A stretch of 64,000 bases of DNA. It comes from Bacteroidota bacterium (GTDB lineage Bacteria; Bacteroidota; Bacteroidia; 2-12-FULL-35-15). Below, one piece after another: positions 48,109 to 56,778 of this stretch. The DNA lies in contig CANIQT010000021.1 in the NCBI GenBank assembly GCA_947469885.1, positions 1 to 64,000 on the forward strand, written 5' to 3'. The first letter of the stretch is position 1; the number at the start of each line of letters is the position of its first letter. A model generated the notes under the pieces. The model was not told the origin of the DNA. It made no database searches and saw only the letters and a program-made list of their open reading frames with translations. A program made the translations under genes and the position numbers.

Positions 48109-49353
48109 CTAACTCGCTCTAATCGCTTCAACAGGGTCGAGCTGAGAAGCACCGTAAGCCGGCACGAATCCAGAAACTACTCCAATCAAAATAGAAATAG
48201 TAAATCCTAAAATTGTATTCGATTTACTTAATGTAATTTCCATTCCAAACGAATCGCCTGCTGTTACTGTAATTATATAAACGATGAGCAAACCTATAAC
48301 ACCACCAAATAATGATAAAAAAATAGATTCAAAAATAAACTGTAACAAAATAAAATAATTTTTAGCTCCTAGTGATTTTTGTATTCCAATAATATTTGTT
48401 CGCTCTTTCACGGATACAAACATTATGTTGGCAATTCCAAAACCACCCACTAGGATGGAAAATCCACCGATAATCCAACCTGCTATTCCAACAATATCAA
48501 ACAAACTATCGAACTGATTAGAAATTAAACTAGTTTGATTAAGAGCAAAATTATCCTCCACTTTAGGCTGGAGTTTGCGTATAGATCGCATCAAACCAGT
48601 AAGTTCATCAATCAATTCATCATTACTCACTCCGGATTTGGCACGTACAAGCAATTGTGGGTCAAGATTATCACTGCGTATATCAATTAAACTACGGGCA
48701 TACTGAACAGGAACCAACACTTGTGTATCAGGACTTCCGCCCAAAATACTTTCGCCTTCTTTTTTGAAAATACCTATTACCATTACTTTTGCTCCGCTCA
48801 CTTTTATCATTTGTCCCAAAGGGTTCAGATTCGGGAAAAGAGCTTTTGCCAACACATCCCCAATTACAGCAACAGGTCTTCCCGCAGAAGATTCAATCTC
48901 TGTGAAGTAACGCCCTTCCTCTATTTCAAAATTTTTCACTTTGTCGTATTCATAAGAAGCACAGATAATAGTTACATTTTCAATACTATTGCTTTTGTAT
49001 TTCACAGTGATGTTGGCACTAATTACAAATGCAGCCGATTGAGCTCCATCACATTTTTTATGGATGGCATCCAGCTCTGTAAAATCTGGTACAGGTCGAT
49101 TCATGTATTTCCACCACGGGTAATCAGGTCCGAATGTCCAGGGCCATTTCTCAACAAACACTACATCATCACCCAAACTTTGCACGCTTTTGCGGAGGTT
49201 TTGTTCCAAGGAATCAACCACTGTAAAAACAGTGATAATGGCAAATATACCGATAGTAATACCCAACAGGGAAAGAAAAGTACGAAGTTTGTTTACCACC
49301 AGCGCATGAATAGCAAACAAAATACTTTCGCGAAACAGTCCTAAAAAAATCAT
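48109..49353 (-). CDS. ABC transporter permease of the FtsX/MacB family
   Basis: The start is set at MIFLGLFRESILF (ATG ending at 49353), because the longer frame begins at a TTG inside the TACATTTG promoter element. The product is about 414 residues. A first membrane helix (about 15-40, LSLLGITIGIFAIITVFTVV), a large periplasmic MacB-PCD domain (about 50-260, 'GDDVVFVEKWPWTFGPDY'), and three C-terminal helices (about 275-405, 'GFGIANIMFVSVKERTNIIG') make the FtsX fold. No ATPase gene is adjacent. These permeases usually couple to a MacB/LolD-type ATPase encoded elsewhere, so substrate and role (export or mechanotransmission) are open. Confidence 0.88.
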   Translation of the reverse strand: MIFLGLFRESILFAIHALVVNKLRTFLSLLGITIGIFAIITVFTVVDSLEQNLRKSVQSLGDDVVFVEKWPWTFGPDYPWWKYMNRPVPDFTELDAIHKKCDGAQSAAFVISANITVKYKSNSIENVTIICASYEYDKVKNFEIEEGRYFTEIESSAGRPVAVIGDVLAKALFPNLNPLGQMIKVSGAKVMVIGIFKKEGESILGGSPDTQVLVPVQYARSLIDIRSDNLDPQLLVRAKSGVSNDELIDELTGLMRSIRKLQPKVEDNFALNQTSLISNQFDSLFDIVGIAGWIIGGFSILVGGFGIANIMFVSVKERTNIIGIQKSLGAKNYFILLQFIFESIFLSLFGGVIGLLIVYIITVTAGDSFGMEITLSKSNTILGFTISILIGVVSGFVPAYGASQLDPVEAIRAS

Positions 49354-49377
49354 GTTACTTTTTTGTTTTGAAGAATA

Positions 49378-49385
49378 CAAATGTA
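49378..49385 (-). promoter_or_regulatory. Promoter -7 element TACATTTG (permease)
   Basis: The complement of CAAATGTA lies 24 bases before the chosen ATG. It overlaps the upstream TTG codon, which rules that codon out as the start. Confidence 0.6.
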
Positions 49386-49512
49386 GTATTTTTTAAACTA
49401 AAAATTACTTTGGAAATTCCTATAAATAAAAAGCTATTGCTCGAAGTCTTATTAACAAAAAAAACATTTATCAACAAAGTAGTTTTGCAGGAATAAGGCT
49501 TATAAAAATTCC

Positions 49513-49520
49513 TACTTTTG
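49513..49520 (+). promoter_or_regulatory. Promoter -7 element TACTTTTG (purH)
   Basis: This lies 22 bases before the purH ATG. A second candidate, TAGTTTTG, is at 49480-49487. Confidence 0.5.
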
Positions 49521-49542
49521 TGAAGCAAATTTTAAATAATAA

Positions 49543-51066
49543 ATGAACGAATTAAAAAAGATTAAAAATGCCTTGATTTCAGTTTATTACAAGGATAATT
49601 TGGAATCCGTGATTCAGCAACTGAATACGTTAGGTGTCAAAATTTATAGTACAGGCGGCACTCAGGATTTTATTGAAATGCTTGGCGTTGCTGTCACTCC
49701 AGTCGAATCTTTAACTTCATATCCATCTATATTAGGTGGCCGAGTAAAAACATTGCACCCGAAGGTTTTTGGTGGAATATTGAGCAGACGAGAATTGCAG
49801 AGCGATGTGGAGCAGATGGAGGAATACGAAATTCCTGAAATAGATTTGGTCATTGTAGATTTATATCCTTTTGAAGAGACTGTTAAATCAGGTGGTTCGG
49901 AAGACGACATCATTGAAAAAATTGATATTGGCGGAATATCTTTGATACGTGCAGCAGCAAAAAACTTTAAGGATGTAGTAATTGTTTCTTCAAAAAAAGA
50001 ATATAATTTTTTGCTCGAAAAAATCTTAATTGCCCAAAAAGGTGCTTCTGCATTGCAAGACAGAAAAATGCTTGCTGTAAGAGCATTCGATACCTCTTCA
50101 CATTACGATGTTGCTATTTTCAAACATTTCGATACAGCAGAAAATGTTTTTAAACAAAGTATCCAGCAATCGGCTATTTTACGTTATGGCGAAAACCCGC
50201 ATCAGAAAGGTGTTTTCTATGGTAATTTGGAAGAAATGTTTACCAAATTAAACGGAAAAGAATTATCGTATAATAATTTATTGGATGTGGATGCTGCGGT
50301 TAGTTTAATTGCAGAATTTAAAGAAACTACTTTTGCAATTCTCAAACACAACAACGCCTGTGGGATTGCTTCTCGTCCAAAATTAGTGGATGCCTGGAAA
50401 GATGCACTGGCAGGCGACCCTACTAGTGCATTTGGTGGAGTATTAATCACCAACAAAAAAGTAGATGTTGAAAGTACGGAAGAAATAAATAAATTGTTTT
50501 TTGAAGTAATAATTGCTCCTTCCTATGATGATAAGGCTTTAGAGATATTAAAAGCAAAACCTAACAGAATTATTTTGATTCAAAAAGAAGTTATTCTTCC
50601 TTCAAAATCTTTCAGAACACTTTTGAATGGAGTAATTGAACAGGACAAAGACATGCAAACGGAAACCGTTTCGGATATGCAAACTGTTACCAAAGTATCG
50701 CCAACTGCTGACGAACAAAGAGATCTGGAGTTTGCAAATAAAATTGTGAAACATACAAAATCAAATACCATAGTGCTTGCAAAAAACAACCAGTTACTTG
50801 CAAGCGGGGTTGGGCAGACTTCCCGTGTAGATGCCTTGGAGCAGGCAATAGCAAAAGCAAACAAATTTGGGTTTAATCTGAAGGGTGCAGTAATGGCATC
50901 AGATGCCTTCTTCCCATTTCCGGATTGTGTAGAAATTGCACATACAGCAGGAGTCACTGCTGTTATTCAGCCAGGGGGCTCTATCAAAGACAAAGATTCT
51001 GTTGCATATTGTGATGCCAACGGAATGTCAATGACAATGACAGGTACACGTCATTTTAAACATTAA
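49543..51066 (+). CDS. purH: Bifunctional AICAR transformylase/IMP cyclohydrolase
   Basis: PurH carries out the last two steps of IMP synthesis. The 507-residue product has the N-terminal MGS-like cyclohydrolase domain (about 1-145, 'ALISVYYKDNLESVIQQLNT', 'LGGRVKTLHPKVFGGIL', 'IDLVIVDLYPFEETV') and the C-terminal transformylase domain (about 150-507) with 'LRYGENPHQKGVFYG', the catalytic KHNNACGIA motif and 'GDPTSAFGGVLITNKKVD'. The length is normal. It is followed at 117 bases by mreB, an order common in Bacteroidota. Confidence 0.98.
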   Translation: MNELKKIKNALISVYYKDNLESVIQQLNTLGVKIYSTGGTQDFIEMLGVAVTPVESLTSYPSILGGRVKTLHPKVFGGILSRRELQSDVEQMEEYEIPEIDLVIVDLYPFEETVKSGGSEDDIIEKIDIGGISLIRAAAKNFKDVVIVSSKKEYNFLLEKILIAQKGASALQDRKMLAVRAFDTSSHYDVAIFKHFDTAENVFKQSIQQSAILRYGENPHQKGVFYGNLEEMFTKLNGKELSYNNLLDVDAAVSLIAEFKETTFAILKHNNACGIASRPKLVDAWKDALAGDPTSAFGGVLITNKKVDVESTEEINKLFFEVIIAPSYDDKALEILKAKPNRIILIQKEVILPSKSFRTLLNGVIEQDKDMQTETVSDMQTVTKVSPTADEQRDLEFANKIVKHTKSNTIVLAKNNQLLASGVGQTSRVDALEQAIAKANKFGFNLKGAVMASDAFFPFPDCVEIAHTAGVTAVIQPGGSIKDKDSVAYCDANGMSMTMTGTRHFKH

Positions 51067-51149
51067 TGTTAAGCATAACCAATAGAAACGAATTTAAAAA
51101 TAAACAAGATAAAAAATAACATCAGGAGTTTAGAATAAGAGTCTCTAAT

Positions 51150-51180
51150 CCGAAATCTAAAATCCAAAATCCAAAATCAA
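51150..51180. repeat. Intergenic microrepeat of the AAAATCC type
   Basis: GAAATCTAAAATCCAAAATC continues as a period-8 repeat directly in front of the mreB start codon. It may form part of the A-rich leader. Confidence 0.55.
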
Positions 51181-51183
51181 TAT

Positions 51184-52206
51184 ATGGGATTATTTAGTTT
51201 TTTAACACAAGAAATTGCGATTGACCTAGGAACGGCCAACACTCTTATTATTTATAATGATAAAGTAGTGGTTGACGAACCTTCTATTGTTGCTGTTGAC
51301 CGCATGACAGGAAAGATAATTGCTGTGGGCAAACAGGCACAACAAATGCACGGAAAAACACATGAGAATATTAAAACCATTCGTCCTCTAAAAGACGGAG
51401 TAATTGCTGATTTTAGTGCTGCCGAGCATATGATTAGGGGAATGATAAAAATGATAAACCCGGGAAGACGTCTGTTTACGCCCTCTTTGAAAGTCGTAAT
51501 TTGTATTCCTTCGGGAATTACGGAAGTAGAAAAACGAGCTGTGAGAGATAGCGCAGAGCGTGCGGGTGGCAAGGAAGTTTATCTTATTCATGAACCAATG
51601 GCTGCAGCAATTGGTATCGGCATTGATGTGGAAGAGCCAATGGGCAATATGATTATTGATATTGGTGGTGGTACCAGTGAGATTGCGGTAATTGCACTTG
51701 GAGGAATTGTATGTGATAAGTCCATTCGTATTGCCGGAGATGAGTTTACTTCCAACATTGAAGAATACATGAGAAGGCAGCATAATATTCTGATTGGGGA
51801 GCGTTCTGCTGAACGTGTAAAAATTGAAGTTGGTGCAGCAATGACCGAAATTGACAATCCACCACCTGATTACGCAGTTCACGGAAGAGATTTAATGACA
51901 GGGATTCCAAAAGAAATTTACGTTTCTTACACTGAAATTGCTCATGCATTGGATAAATCAATTGCAAAGGTGGAAGAAGCGATTTTGAATGCTTTGGAAA
52001 TGACCCCGCCAGAACTCTCAGCAGATATTTTTCGCACAGGTATTTATTTGGCTGGTGGTGGCTCTATGCTTCGAGGGCTGGATAAACGGATTTCGTTAAA
52101 AACAAAATTACCTGTACACATAGCAGAAGACCCTCTTCGTGCTGTTGCCCGTGGAACAGGTATCGCACTTAAAAATGTTGGAAAATTTCCATTCCTGATG
52201 AGATAA
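51184..52206 (+). CDS. mreB: Rod shape-determining protein MreB
   Basis: MreB is the bacterial actin that guides side-wall peptidoglycan synthesis. The 340-residue product has the ATPase fold: phosphate-1 IDLGTANTLIIY, 'HEPMAAAIGIGIDVEEPMGN', phosphate-2 MIIDIGGGTSEIAV and adenosine motif 'IYLAGGGSMLRGLDKRI'. It is the first gene of the mreB-mreC-mreD-mrdA-rodA cluster with short spacings, so the cells are probably rod shaped or elongated. Confidence 0.98.
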   Translation: MGLFSFLTQEIAIDLGTANTLIIYNDKVVVDEPSIVAVDRMTGKIIAVGKQAQQMHGKTHENIKTIRPLKDGVIADFSAAEHMIRGMIKMINPGRRLFTPSLKVVICIPSGITEVEKRAVRDSAERAGGKEVYLIHEPMAAAIGIGIDVEEPMGNMIIDIGGGTSEIAVIALGGIVCDKSIRIAGDEFTSNIEEYMRRQHNILIGERSAERVKIEVGAAMTEIDNPPPDYAVHGRDLMTGIPKEIYVSYTEIAHALDKSIAKVEEAILNALEMTPPELSADIFRTGIYLAGGGSMLRGLDKRISLKTKLPVHIAEDPLRAVARGTGIALKNVGKFPFLMR

Positions 52207-52221
52207 TACTATTTAATATAA

Positions 52222-53067
52222 ATGCGGAACCTTCTTTTATTTATTCTGAGAAATTATTTTATTTTTCTTTTTTTATTACTCGAAACACTTTGCATATATT
52301 TAGTTGTTCAGAATAATTTTTATCAGAGGGCAAGTTTTATTAACTCTTCAAACGCTGTATCAGCAAATATTTTAGCTGCCAGCCACGATGTTAATCAATA
52401 TTTTTTACTGAAAGATGCAAACGAAAAGCTCTTAAAAGAAAATGCCGAACTGCGTGGGAAAACATTAGCCTCATTTTCTATACTTGTGAATGATGTGCAT
52501 TCGGTGAATGATACAACTTATCATCAAAAATATACTTTTACAAGTGCGAGTGTTGTTAAGAATTCGACAAACTTGAGAAATAATTTTCTCACTTTAGATA
52601 AAGGTTCAACACAAGGAATTAAAAAAGATATGGCTGTTATTACAAGCACAGGGGTGGTAGGATACGTGAAAGATGTTTCAGGTAATTTTTGCACAGTGAT
52701 GTCGTTACTAAACAGTAAATCCATTTTCAGTTCAAAGATAAAAAAAGATGGTTCCTATGGACCACTAATGTGGGATGTTGATGACAATTACAGTAATGCT
52801 ACCCTTCATGATATTCCTACTCACGTAAGACTAATTACTGGTGATACAATTGTAACCTCTGCCTTATCCACCACCTTTCCCGAAAATATTATGATAGGTA
52901 CTGTTGAAAGTTTTGTCAGAAAATCAGGTGAGTTTTTTTATACCGTAAAAGTAAAATTGTCAACGGACTTCAAAAAGATTTCTCATGTTTATATTGTAAA
53001 TAATATTCTGAAGGATGAACAGGAGGAGCTTGAAAAAAAATCAGAAACAGACAACAAAGAAAACTAA
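52222..53067 (+). CDS. mreC: Rod shape-determining protein MreC
   Basis: The 281-residue product is a bitopic membrane protein. A membrane helix at about 8-28 (NYFIFLFLLLETLCIYLVVQ) and a coiled-coil segment (about 60-85, DANEKLLKENAELRG) precede the beta-barrel MreC domain ('FLTLDKGSTQGIKKDMAVIT', 'VVGYVKDVSGNFCTVMSLLN', 'GDTIVTSALSTTFPENIMIG'). It links MreB filaments to the PBP2/RodA synthase. It starts 15 bases after mreB. Confidence 0.96.
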   Translation: MRNLLLFILRNYFIFLFLLLETLCIYLVVQNNFYQRASFINSSNAVSANILAASHDVNQYFLLKDANEKLLKENAELRGKTLASFSILVNDVHSVNDTTYHQKYTFTSASVVKNSTNLRNNFLTLDKGSTQGIKKDMAVITSTGVVGYVKDVSGNFCTVMSLLNSKSIFSSKIKKDGSYGPLMWDVDDNYSNATLHDIPTHVRLITGDTIVTSALSTTFPENIMIGTVESFVRKSGEFFYTVKVKLSTDFKKISHVYIVNNILKDEQEELEKKSETDNKEN

Positions 53068-53073
53068 CAAATA

Positions 53074-53592
53074 GTGCTGACTACCATTTTAAAGAATATT
53101 CTTCGGTTTATTGTACTTATACTAGTACAGATAATCGTTATAAGAAACATTGAACTAGGCAGGTTTATTAACCCTTTTCTATATGTTCTGTTTATTATTG
53201 CCCTGCCTTTTGAAACACCTAAATGGTTATTAATATTAAGTGGCTTTGTTCTTGGAATTACTATTGATATGTTTTATGATACGATGGGATTGCATGCTGC
53301 TGCTGGTGTTTTTATGGCTTATATACGCCCAAGTATTTTAAAATTGTTTTCGCCAAGAGAAGGCTACGAATTCGGAACCCAGCCAACAATACAGTATTTA
53401 GGTGTTCCCTGGTTTATTTCTTATTCTGGAATATTAATAATACTTCATCATCTTGTTTTGTTTTATCTAGAAGTATTTCGATTCTCTGAATTCTTTTATA
53501 CTCTTTTAAGAGTTTTTCTAAGTTCAGTATTTACTCTGTTATTTGTGGTACTCACTCAGTATTTGTTTCAAAACAAAAAAGACGCTGAATGA
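53074..53592 (+). CDS. mreD: Rod shape-determining protein MreD
   Basis: The 172-residue product has about five membrane helices, with 'INPFLYVLFIIALPFETPKW', 'SGFVLGITIDMFYDTMGLHA' and 'AAAGVFMAYIRPSIL'. It starts at GTG 53074, 6 bases after mreC. Its stop overlaps the mrdA ATG (ATGA), so the two are translationally coupled. It belongs to the elongasome with MreC. Confidence 0.93.
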   Translation: MLTTILKNILRFIVLILVQIIVIRNIELGRFINPFLYVLFIIALPFETPKWLLILSGFVLGITIDMFYDTMGLHAAAGVFMAYIRPSILKLFSPREGYEFGTQPTIQYLGVPWFISYSGILIILHHLVLFYLEVFRFSEFFYTLLRVFLSSVFTLLFVVLTQYLFQNKKDAE

Positions 53593-55448
53593 ATCAGTTA
53601 TCAGAACGAAAATATGTAATAATGGGGGTGTTTGTCCTAGTAGGTCTTGCATTCATAGCACGGCTGTTTTATATTCAGGTGATTGACGACAGTTACAAAT
53701 TAGATGCCCGCAATCAAGCTTTCCGTTATACTACTGAGTTTCCTGTGCGGGGATATATTTATGACCGCAAACACAAACTACTTGTTTATAACGAAGCGGC
53801 ATATGATTTAATGGTTATTCCCAAAGAAGTGAAAGAATTAGACACCGCTGATTTTTGTAAACTTCTTGATATTACAAATGAAGATTTTTTAAAAAAAATG
53901 AAAAAGGCGGTGCAGGCTCCCAATTCTCCGCGTAAGCCTTCTATATTTGAAAAACAATTATCTCCGAAGGATTATGCAGCATTGCAGGAACGTCTGTACC
54001 GATTCCACGGATTTTTTGTGCAATCACGAACATTAAGAAAATACCCCATGAGGATAGCTGCGAATATGCTTGGTTATATTGGTGAGGCGGATAAGGACAT
54101 GACAGAAAAAGATTCGTACTATAATGAAGGCGACTACCTTGGCATTAGTGGGGTTGAAAAGACCTACGAAAAGGTATTGAGAGGAAAAAAGGGATTACAT
54201 ATTTTAATGGTTGATGTAAATAATAGTCCCAAGGGAAGTTATATGAACGGACTGTATGATACTGCTGCTATATCAGGAAAATCGCTTGAATCTACCCTGG
54301 ATGCTGATTTGCAATTATATGGCGAGCAACTAATGCAAAATAAAATTGGAAGTATTGTTGCTATTGAACCACAAACAGGAGAAATACTTGCTTTGGTAAC
54401 AAGTCCTTCGTACGACCCTAATTTATTGGTGGGAAGAGCGAGGAACAAAAATTTTTCCACTCTTTATCTGGATACCATTCGTGTTCCATTGTTCAATAGA
54501 GCGACTATGGCTTCTTATCCTCCCGGTTCTACTTTCAAATTGGTTGAATCACTGATAGGGCAACACGAAGGGGTGTTAAGTCCTGAAACGAGATACCCTT
54601 GCTCTGCTGGCTATGCCCCAATGGGAGGGCATCCCAAATGCGAGGTACACCCTTCCCCTTTAGCTTTATATGATGCAATAGGATATTCCTGTAATTCTTA
54701 TTTTTCGTATGTATTTAAAAGTATTATTGAAAATAAAAAATACCATGACACTTATAAAGCATTTGAAGCATGGAGAAATACCGCGTTAAGTTTCAATATC
54801 GGCAGAAAAACAGGCTCCGATTTGGCAAACGAATTAAGAGGAAATATTCCTTCCATAAAATATTATGACAAGGTTTTTGGTAAAGGCAGCTGGAAAGCAT
54901 CTACTGTAATATCGCTTGGAATAGGGCAGGCAGAACTTGGAATTACTCCTTTACAAAATGCGAATGTGGTTACAATAATAGCAAACAAAGGATGGTATTA
55001 CATTCCGCATATTGTTAAAGCAATAGATGATAATCCGAATGATACCACATTGAATCGTTTTAAAGTAAAATGGTTTACCTCCATAACAGATACTGCTATT
55101 TATAATAATGTAATTGAAGGAATGAGTCATGTTACGGAAAGCGGGACAGCGCATCTATTAAAAATTGAAGGAGTGGAATACTGTGCTAAAACTGGTACGG
55201 CTGAAAATCCTCATGGGAAAGACCATTCCGTGTTCGTAGCTTATGCCCCTAAAAATAATCCTAAAATAGCAATTGCAGTGTTGGTTGAAAATGCAGGTTG
55301 GGGCGCATCCTGGGCGGGACCAATTGCCACACTAATGATGGAAAAATACCTGAACGGAAAAGTGGTGAGAAAAGAACTGGAGAAAACAATGATGGATGCA
55401 AACCTGATAGATAAAATGCAGGTGAAAGAAGTGAAAAAGAAAAAATAA
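53589..55448 (+). CDS. mrdA: Penicillin-binding protein 2 (elongasome transpeptidase)
   Basis: PBP2 cross-links peptidoglycan during side-wall growth together with RodA. The 619-residue product has one membrane anchor (about 8-28), a dimerisation or pedestal domain (about 35-225) and the transpeptidase domain. The active-site Ser lies in PPGSTFKLVES (SxxK), with SCNSYF as SxN and KTGTAENPHG as the KTG motif. A basic tail (VKEVKKKK) closes the protein. The gene overlaps mreD by 4 bases and precedes rodA by 12. Confidence 0.97.
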   Translation: MNQLSERKYVIMGVFVLVGLAFIARLFYIQVIDDSYKLDARNQAFRYTTEFPVRGYIYDRKHKLLVYNEAAYDLMVIPKEVKELDTADFCKLLDITNEDFLKKMKKAVQAPNSPRKPSIFEKQLSPKDYAALQERLYRFHGFFVQSRTLRKYPMRIAANMLGYIGEADKDMTEKDSYYNEGDYLGISGVEKTYEKVLRGKKGLHILMVDVNNSPKGSYMNGLYDTAAISGKSLESTLDADLQLYGEQLMQNKIGSIVAIEPQTGEILALVTSPSYDPNLLVGRARNKNFSTLYLDTIRVPLFNRATMASYPPGSTFKLVESLIGQHEGVLSPETRYPCSAGYAPMGGHPKCEVHPSPLALYDAIGYSCNSYFSYVFKSIIENKKYHDTYKAFEAWRNTALSFNIGRKTGSDLANELRGNIPSIKYYDKVFGKGSWKASTVISLGIGQAELGITPLQNANVVTIIANKGWYYIPHIVKAIDDNPNDTTLNRFKVKWFTSITDTAIYNNVIEGMSHVTESGTAHLLKIEGVEYCAKTGTAENPHGKDHSVFVAYAPKNNPKIAIAVLVENAGWGASWAGPIATLMMEKYLNGKVVRKELEKTMMDANLIDKMQVKEVKKKK

Positions 55449-55460
55449 CTCCTTTAAGAA

Positions 55461-56732
55461 TTGGAAAGAAAACAAAGCAATAATATCTTCAGTGATATAG
55501 ATTGGGTTACGGTGATGCTTTATCTTGTGCTGGTAACCATGGGTTGGCTCAATATTTATTCCGCTGTTTACAACGAAGACCATCATGTGATTACCGACAT
55601 GACTCAAAAGTATGGCAAACAATTAATTTGGATTGGAACTTCTTTACTTCTAGCATTGATAATTTTAATTATTGATGAAAAATTTTACACCGCCTTTTCT
55701 TATTTAATTTATGGTATATTTCTTACTGCCTGCATTGCTGTTCCTTTTCTAGGTAGAGAAGTAAAAGGCAGCCGCTCTTGGTTCAGGTTTGGTGATTTTG
55801 GAATTCAGCCAGCAGAGTTTATGAAGTTTGCAGCCAACCTGGCAATTGCAAAATTTCTGAGCAATCAACATATTAAAATCTCTGATTACAGAAACACAAT
55901 TATTACTCTCCTCATCATTGGTATTCCTTTGTTTGTAATTAAAGTGATGCAGGACGAAACAGGTTTGGCAATTGTTTTTGTTGCATTTATTTTCACTCTT
56001 TATCGAGAGGGATTGTCAGTAAATTATTTGCTTCTCGGCTTTCTTGCCATTGTTTTATTTATTTTATCCCTGTTGATCAACAATGTTTATTTATTTATAA
56101 TCATCAGCTCTTTGTGCCTTTTAACTTTAGTATTTATTAGACGTAATGCTCAAAATTTATTTGTAGTAGCTTTAATTGGTTTGCTTGCCTGCGGTATGGT
56201 GAAGGGAACAAGCACCGTTTACGAACACATGGAGGCGCATCAAAAAATAAGAATAGATGTATTGTTAGGAAGAGGAACGGTGGACAAAAAGAAAGAAGGC
56301 TATAATGTTAATCAGGCTAAAATAGCAATTGGTTCGGGAGGGTTTACTGGTAAAGGTTATTTAAACGGAACGCAAACCAAATACGATTTTGTTCCTGAAC
56401 AGGATACCGATTTTATTTTTTGTACAGTGGGCGAAGAGTGGGGATTTTTAGGAAGTTCGTTGGTGATATTATTGGAACTCACGCTAATACTAAAAGTGAT
56501 TTTTATGGCAGAACGGCAACGCTCTGCATTCAGCCGTATTTACGGATATAGTGTTGCTTCTGTTTTGTTTTTTCACTTAACTATAAATGTAGGAATGACG
56601 ATAGGGCTTGCACCAGTAATTGGTATTCCTTTGCCTTTCTTTAGTTATGGAGGATCTTCGCTTTGGTCGTTTACCATTTTATTATTTATTTTTATCAAAC
56701 TCGATTCGCATCGTTTGTCTATTCTGCGCTAG
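55461..56732 (+). CDS. rodA: Peptidoglycan glycosyltransferase RodA
   Basis: RodA is the SEDS-family glycan polymerase of the elongasome. The product is 423 residues from a TTG start, with about ten membrane helices. SEDS motifs: 'REVKGSRSWFRFGDFGIQPA', 'KVMQDETGLAIVF' (the catalytic-type Asp region), 'IAIGSGGFTGKGYLNG', 'FVPEQDTDFIFCTVGEEWGF' and 'GIPLPFFSYGGSSLWSF'. It partners with the PBP2 gene directly upstream. Confidence 0.97.
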   Translation: MERKQSNNIFSDIDWVTVMLYLVLVTMGWLNIYSAVYNEDHHVITDMTQKYGKQLIWIGTSLLLALIILIIDEKFYTAFSYLIYGIFLTACIAVPFLGREVKGSRSWFRFGDFGIQPAEFMKFAANLAIAKFLSNQHIKISDYRNTIITLLIIGIPLFVIKVMQDETGLAIVFVAFIFTLYREGLSVNYLLLGFLAIVLFILSLLINNVYLFIIISSLCLLTLVFIRRNAQNLFVVALIGLLACGMVKGTSTVYEHMEAHQKIRIDVLLGRGTVDKKKEGYNVNQAKIAIGSGGFTGKGYLNGTQTKYDFVPEQDTDFIFCTVGEEWGFLGSSLVILLELTLILKVIFMAERQRSAFSRIYGYSVASVLFFHLTINVGMTIGLAPVIGIPLPFFSYGGSSLWSFTILLFIFIKLDSHRLSILR

Positions 56733-56778
56733 CAAGTTACTTTATTTACCAATTCATTATTTAATATCTTTGCCTAAA

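Noticed and set aside
56620..56778. Longer lnt frame overlapping rodA
   Set aside because: The extension reads the rodA 3' end out of frame, and ATG 56779 gives a normal first membrane helix.
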